A DNA stretch of 64,000 nucleotides from Bacillus sp. V3B (GTDB lineage: Bacteria; Bacillota; Bacilli; Bacillales; Cytobacillaceae). Below, in pieces: positions 62,402 through 64,000 of the stretch (the first letter of the stretch is position 1; the number at the start of each line of letters is the position of its first letter). A model generated the notes under the pieces. It saw only the letters and a list, made by a program, of their open reading frames with translations, ran no database searches and was not told the origin of the DNA. A program made the position numbers and the translations under genes. The stretch covers positions 1-64,000 of the forward strand of contig NZ_JAETXM010000014.1 of the NCBI RefSeq assembly GCF_024494465.1, read 5' to 3'.

Positions 62402-63673
62402 ATGTTTCGATCATTAACTTATGGGGAAGTTTTACAACCACTTGTTGCAGAAGTGGAGCAGCAAATTAAAACAATACATGAAGGAATAGAAGAGAGGATT
62501 GATCATAATCAATTTCGTGTTTTAAACAGTTTTCAACATCATCAAGTGAGTGATTCTCATTTTATTCCATCTACAGGATATGGCTACGATGATTATGGAA
62601 GAGATACATTGGAAAAGATTTATGCAGAAGTATTTGGTGGGGACGCAGGACTTGTTAGACCTCAAATCATTTCTGGAACGCATGCCATTTCGATTGCCTT
62701 ATTTGGTGTGCTAAGGCCAGGGGATGAACTTTTATACATAACAGGAAAACCTTATGATACACTTGAGGAGATTGTTGGTTTGCGAGGAAATGGATCCGGT
62801 TCATTAAAGGAGTTCGGAATCTCTTATCAAAGTGTCGACTTATTAGAAACGGGTGCTGTTGATTACAAGGCTGTAGCAAAGGCCATGAAACCAAATACGA
62901 AAATGATTGGCATTCAGCGTTCAAAAGGGTATGCAACTAGACCTTCTTTTATGGTTTCGGAAATTGAAGAAATGATTCGCTTTGTGAAAGAAATCAATTC
63001 TGAAGTGGTTGTGTTTGTGGACAATTGCTATGGAGAATTTGTAGAAGACCGAGAGCCATGTCATGTTGGAGCGGATTTGATGGCAGGTTCTCTTATTAAA
63101 AATCCAGGTGGTGGATTAGTGAAGACCGGTGGTTATATTGTCGGTAAGCAAAAGTGGGTCGAAGCTTGTTCTTATCGACTAACATCACCAGGAATCGGTG
63201 CGGAAGCGGGTGCTTCCCTATATAGTTTGCAAGAAATGTATCAAGGTTTTTTCCTTGCTCCACATGTTGTGGGTCAGGCATTAAAGGGGGCAGTGTTTAC
63301 GGCCGCTATGCTCGAACGGCTTGGGATGAATTCAAATCCAAAATGGGATAGTAATAAGCGAACCGATTTAATTCAGTCTGTCCAATTTGATGATCGGGAT
63401 AAAATGGTTGCTTTTTGCCAAGCGATTCAATTTGCCTCACCCATTAATTCGCATGTGACACCATACCCCGCTTATATGCCTGGATATGAAGATGATGTGA
63501 TTATGGCAGCTGGGACGTTTATTCAAGGTGCTAGCATCGAATTAACAGCAGATGGACCAACAAGACCTCCTTATGTAGCCTATGTGCAGGGCGGATTAAC
63601 CTACTCACATGTCAAAATAGCAATCTGTGTTGCCTTGAATGCATTACTTGAAAAAGAATTGCTTTCATTTTAG
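62402..63673 (+). CDS. ynbB: methionine gamma-lyase family (aluminium-resistance) PLP protein
   Basis: A 423-residue fold-type I PLP enzyme of the YnbB group: STGYGYDDYGRDTLEKIYAE near 55, RPQIISGTHAISIALFG near 88, and the presumed PLP-Lys segment GSLIKNPGGG near 227. AGGAGAAAG precedes the ATG, 9 bases after hflX. Catalytic role unproven; relation to cystathionine/methionine lyases is by family. Confidence 0.92.
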   Translation: MFRSLTYGEVLQPLVAEVEQQIKTIHEGIEERIDHNQFRVLNSFQHHQVSDSHFIPSTGYGYDDYGRDTLEKIYAEVFGGDAGLVRPQIISGTHAISIALFGVLRPGDELLYITGKPYDTLEEIVGLRGNGSGSLKEFGISYQSVDLLETGAVDYKAVAKAMKPNTKMIGIQRSKGYATRPSFMVSEIEEMIRFVKEINSEVVVFVDNCYGEFVEDREPCHVGADLMAGSLIKNPGGGLVKTGGYIVGKQKWVEACSYRLTSPGIGAEAGASLYSLQEMYQGFFLAPHVVGQALKGAVFTAAMLERLGMNSNPKWDSNKRTDLIQSVQFDDRDKMVAFCQAIQFASPINSHVTPYPAYMPGYEDDVIMAAGTFIQGASIELTADGPTRPPYVAYVQGGLTYSHVKIAICVALNALLEKELLSF

Positions 63674-63681
63674 TACGATTA

Positions 63682-63719
63682 TTGAAGGATTTTCTTACTA
63701 ACATATAATAAGGTTAGTA
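63682..63719 (+). promoter_or_regulatory. glnR promoter with overlapping dyad
   Basis: TTGAAG at 63682, 16-base spacer, TATAAT at 63704. TACTAAC (63696-63702) and GTTAGTA (63713-63719) bracket the -10, a plausible site for autoregulation, though it is not the standard TGTNA-N7-TNACA order. Confidence 0.6.
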
Positions 63720-63751
63720 TGTATAAATTGAGAGAATGGAGAAGAAACCAA

Positions 63752-64000
63752 ATGACAGGAAGCCAAATTCGGCGTTCAATGCCTCTTTTTTCAATCGGGA
63801 CGGTGATGAAATTAACTGATCTTACTGCTCGACAAATTCGTTACTATGAAGAGCATAATCTGATTACACCAGCAAGAACAGATGGAAATCGCCGACTTTT
63901 TTCATTAAATGACATTGATACGTTGTTAGAAATTAAAGATTTGATTGATCAAGGTGTTAACATGGCGGGAATAAAACAACTTTTTACCATCAAAGTTGAA
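63752..64000 (+). CDS. glnR: glutamine synthetase repressor GlnR (partial)
   Basis: The first 83 residues of a MerR-family regulator; the window ends inside the gene. [20 protein letters not shown] is the winged HTH, followed by [19 protein letters not shown]. The position after hflX-ynbB, where B. subtilis has glnR-glnA, supports GlnR over TnrA. It represses glnRA, ureABC and tnrA-type genes when nitrogen is plentiful. GGAGAAG precedes the ATG. Confidence 0.93.
   Translation, partial: MTGSQIRRSMPLFSIGTVMKLTDLTARQIRYYEEHNLITPARTDGNRRLFSLNDIDTLLEIKDLIDQGVNMAGIKQLFTIKVE

Noticed and set aside
63696-63719. Canonical GlnR/TnrA operator at the glnR promoter
   Set aside because: The halves are in the order TAAC..GTTA, opposite to TGTNA-N7-TNACA, so I list it only as a dyad.
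1-64000. tRNA, rRNA, T-box leaders, prophage or CRISPR-Cas genes
   Set aside because: I looked for tRNA-like cloverleaf sequence, the T-box GGTGGNACCGCG block, phage structural genes and cas genes and saw none.

Overview
The window is a low-GC Firmicutes chromosome segment, almost certainly from an aerobic endospore-forming Bacillaceae (Bacillus sensu lato). Support comes from two H-type small acid-soluble spore proteins, the sporulation diadenylate cyclase CdaS, the nitrogen regulators TnrA and GlnR, the xpaC-yaaN pair, the hflX-ynbB-glnR order known from B. subtilis, strong AGGAGG ribosome binding sites with frequent GTG/TTG starts, and a lysine and a glycine riboswitch. No rRNA, tRNA, CRISPR array or prophage was seen.

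Layout. 0-5 kb: a His/Gly/Tyr repeat protein, the tail of a P-type metal ATPase, a luciferase-like oxidoreductase, a GNAT stub, a membrane protein, a DUF3920 putative metalloprotein and CstA. 5-12 kb: a SWIM/SNF2 helicase, DUF1801 protein, chemoreceptor remnant, cdaS, sspH and a PAP2/BcrC-type phosphatase. 11.7-19.7 kb: a LysR regulator, catalase under a perfect PerR operator, a 195-bp IS200/IS605-like palindromic element, a DUF3231 protein, several very small proteins, GlsB/YeaQ, an SDR and a 129-bp MITE. 19.8-26 kb, mostly minus strand: a DUF4236 protein with an MmcB-like coiled-coil protein, a DUF2383 four-helix protein, an SDR and aspartase. 26.3-30.1 kb: a five-gene minus-strand operon with a metal P-type ATPase and three further proteins, all four sharing an H-x-x-P-G-R-x-R motif. 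30.5-31.6 kb: two small genes behind Fur-box-like sites. 31.9-39.7 kb: dapA behind a lysine riboswitch, glutamate dehydrogenase, a glycine riboswitch plus terminator in front of tnrA, an N-terminally truncated aldehyde dehydrogenase, CorA, and a sodium:solute symporter pair. 40-42.4 kb: membrane proteins, a LysE-type exporter and a second sspH. 42.6-47.8 kb: the sulfate assimilation cluster yezD-cysH-cysP-sat-cysC-sirB. 48.7-52.4 kb: xpaC-yaaN, a lipoprotein and a universal stress protein. 52.6-55.9 kb: a decayed aromatic meta-cleavage island. 56.4-57.3 kb: a dead tnpB. 57.4-64 kb: Na/Pi transporter, second MITE copy, DUF523, an ABC ATPase, PilZ protein, hflX, ynbB and the start of glnR.

Main themes. 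Sulfate is imported (CysP), activated (Sat, CysC), reduced (CysH) and the siroheme needed downstream is completed by SirB. Nitrogen control genes (tnrA, glnR, gdh-type enzyme, aspartase) are dispersed. Metal/oxidative control is visible in the sequence (PerR box at katA, Fur-like boxes at 30.56 and 31.03 kb). The segment has been worked over by small mobile elements: two almost identical 195-bp elements, two diverged copies of one MITE, a decayed tnpB, and several gene stubs.

The best candidates for new biology are the PGRxR/P-type ATPase operon (26.3-30.1 kb), the glycine riboswitch-terminator in front of tnrA, the DUF4236/MmcB-like pair, and the Fur-box-linked DUF2325 and IDEAL proteins. 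All assignments come from reading the sequence; no database search was run.
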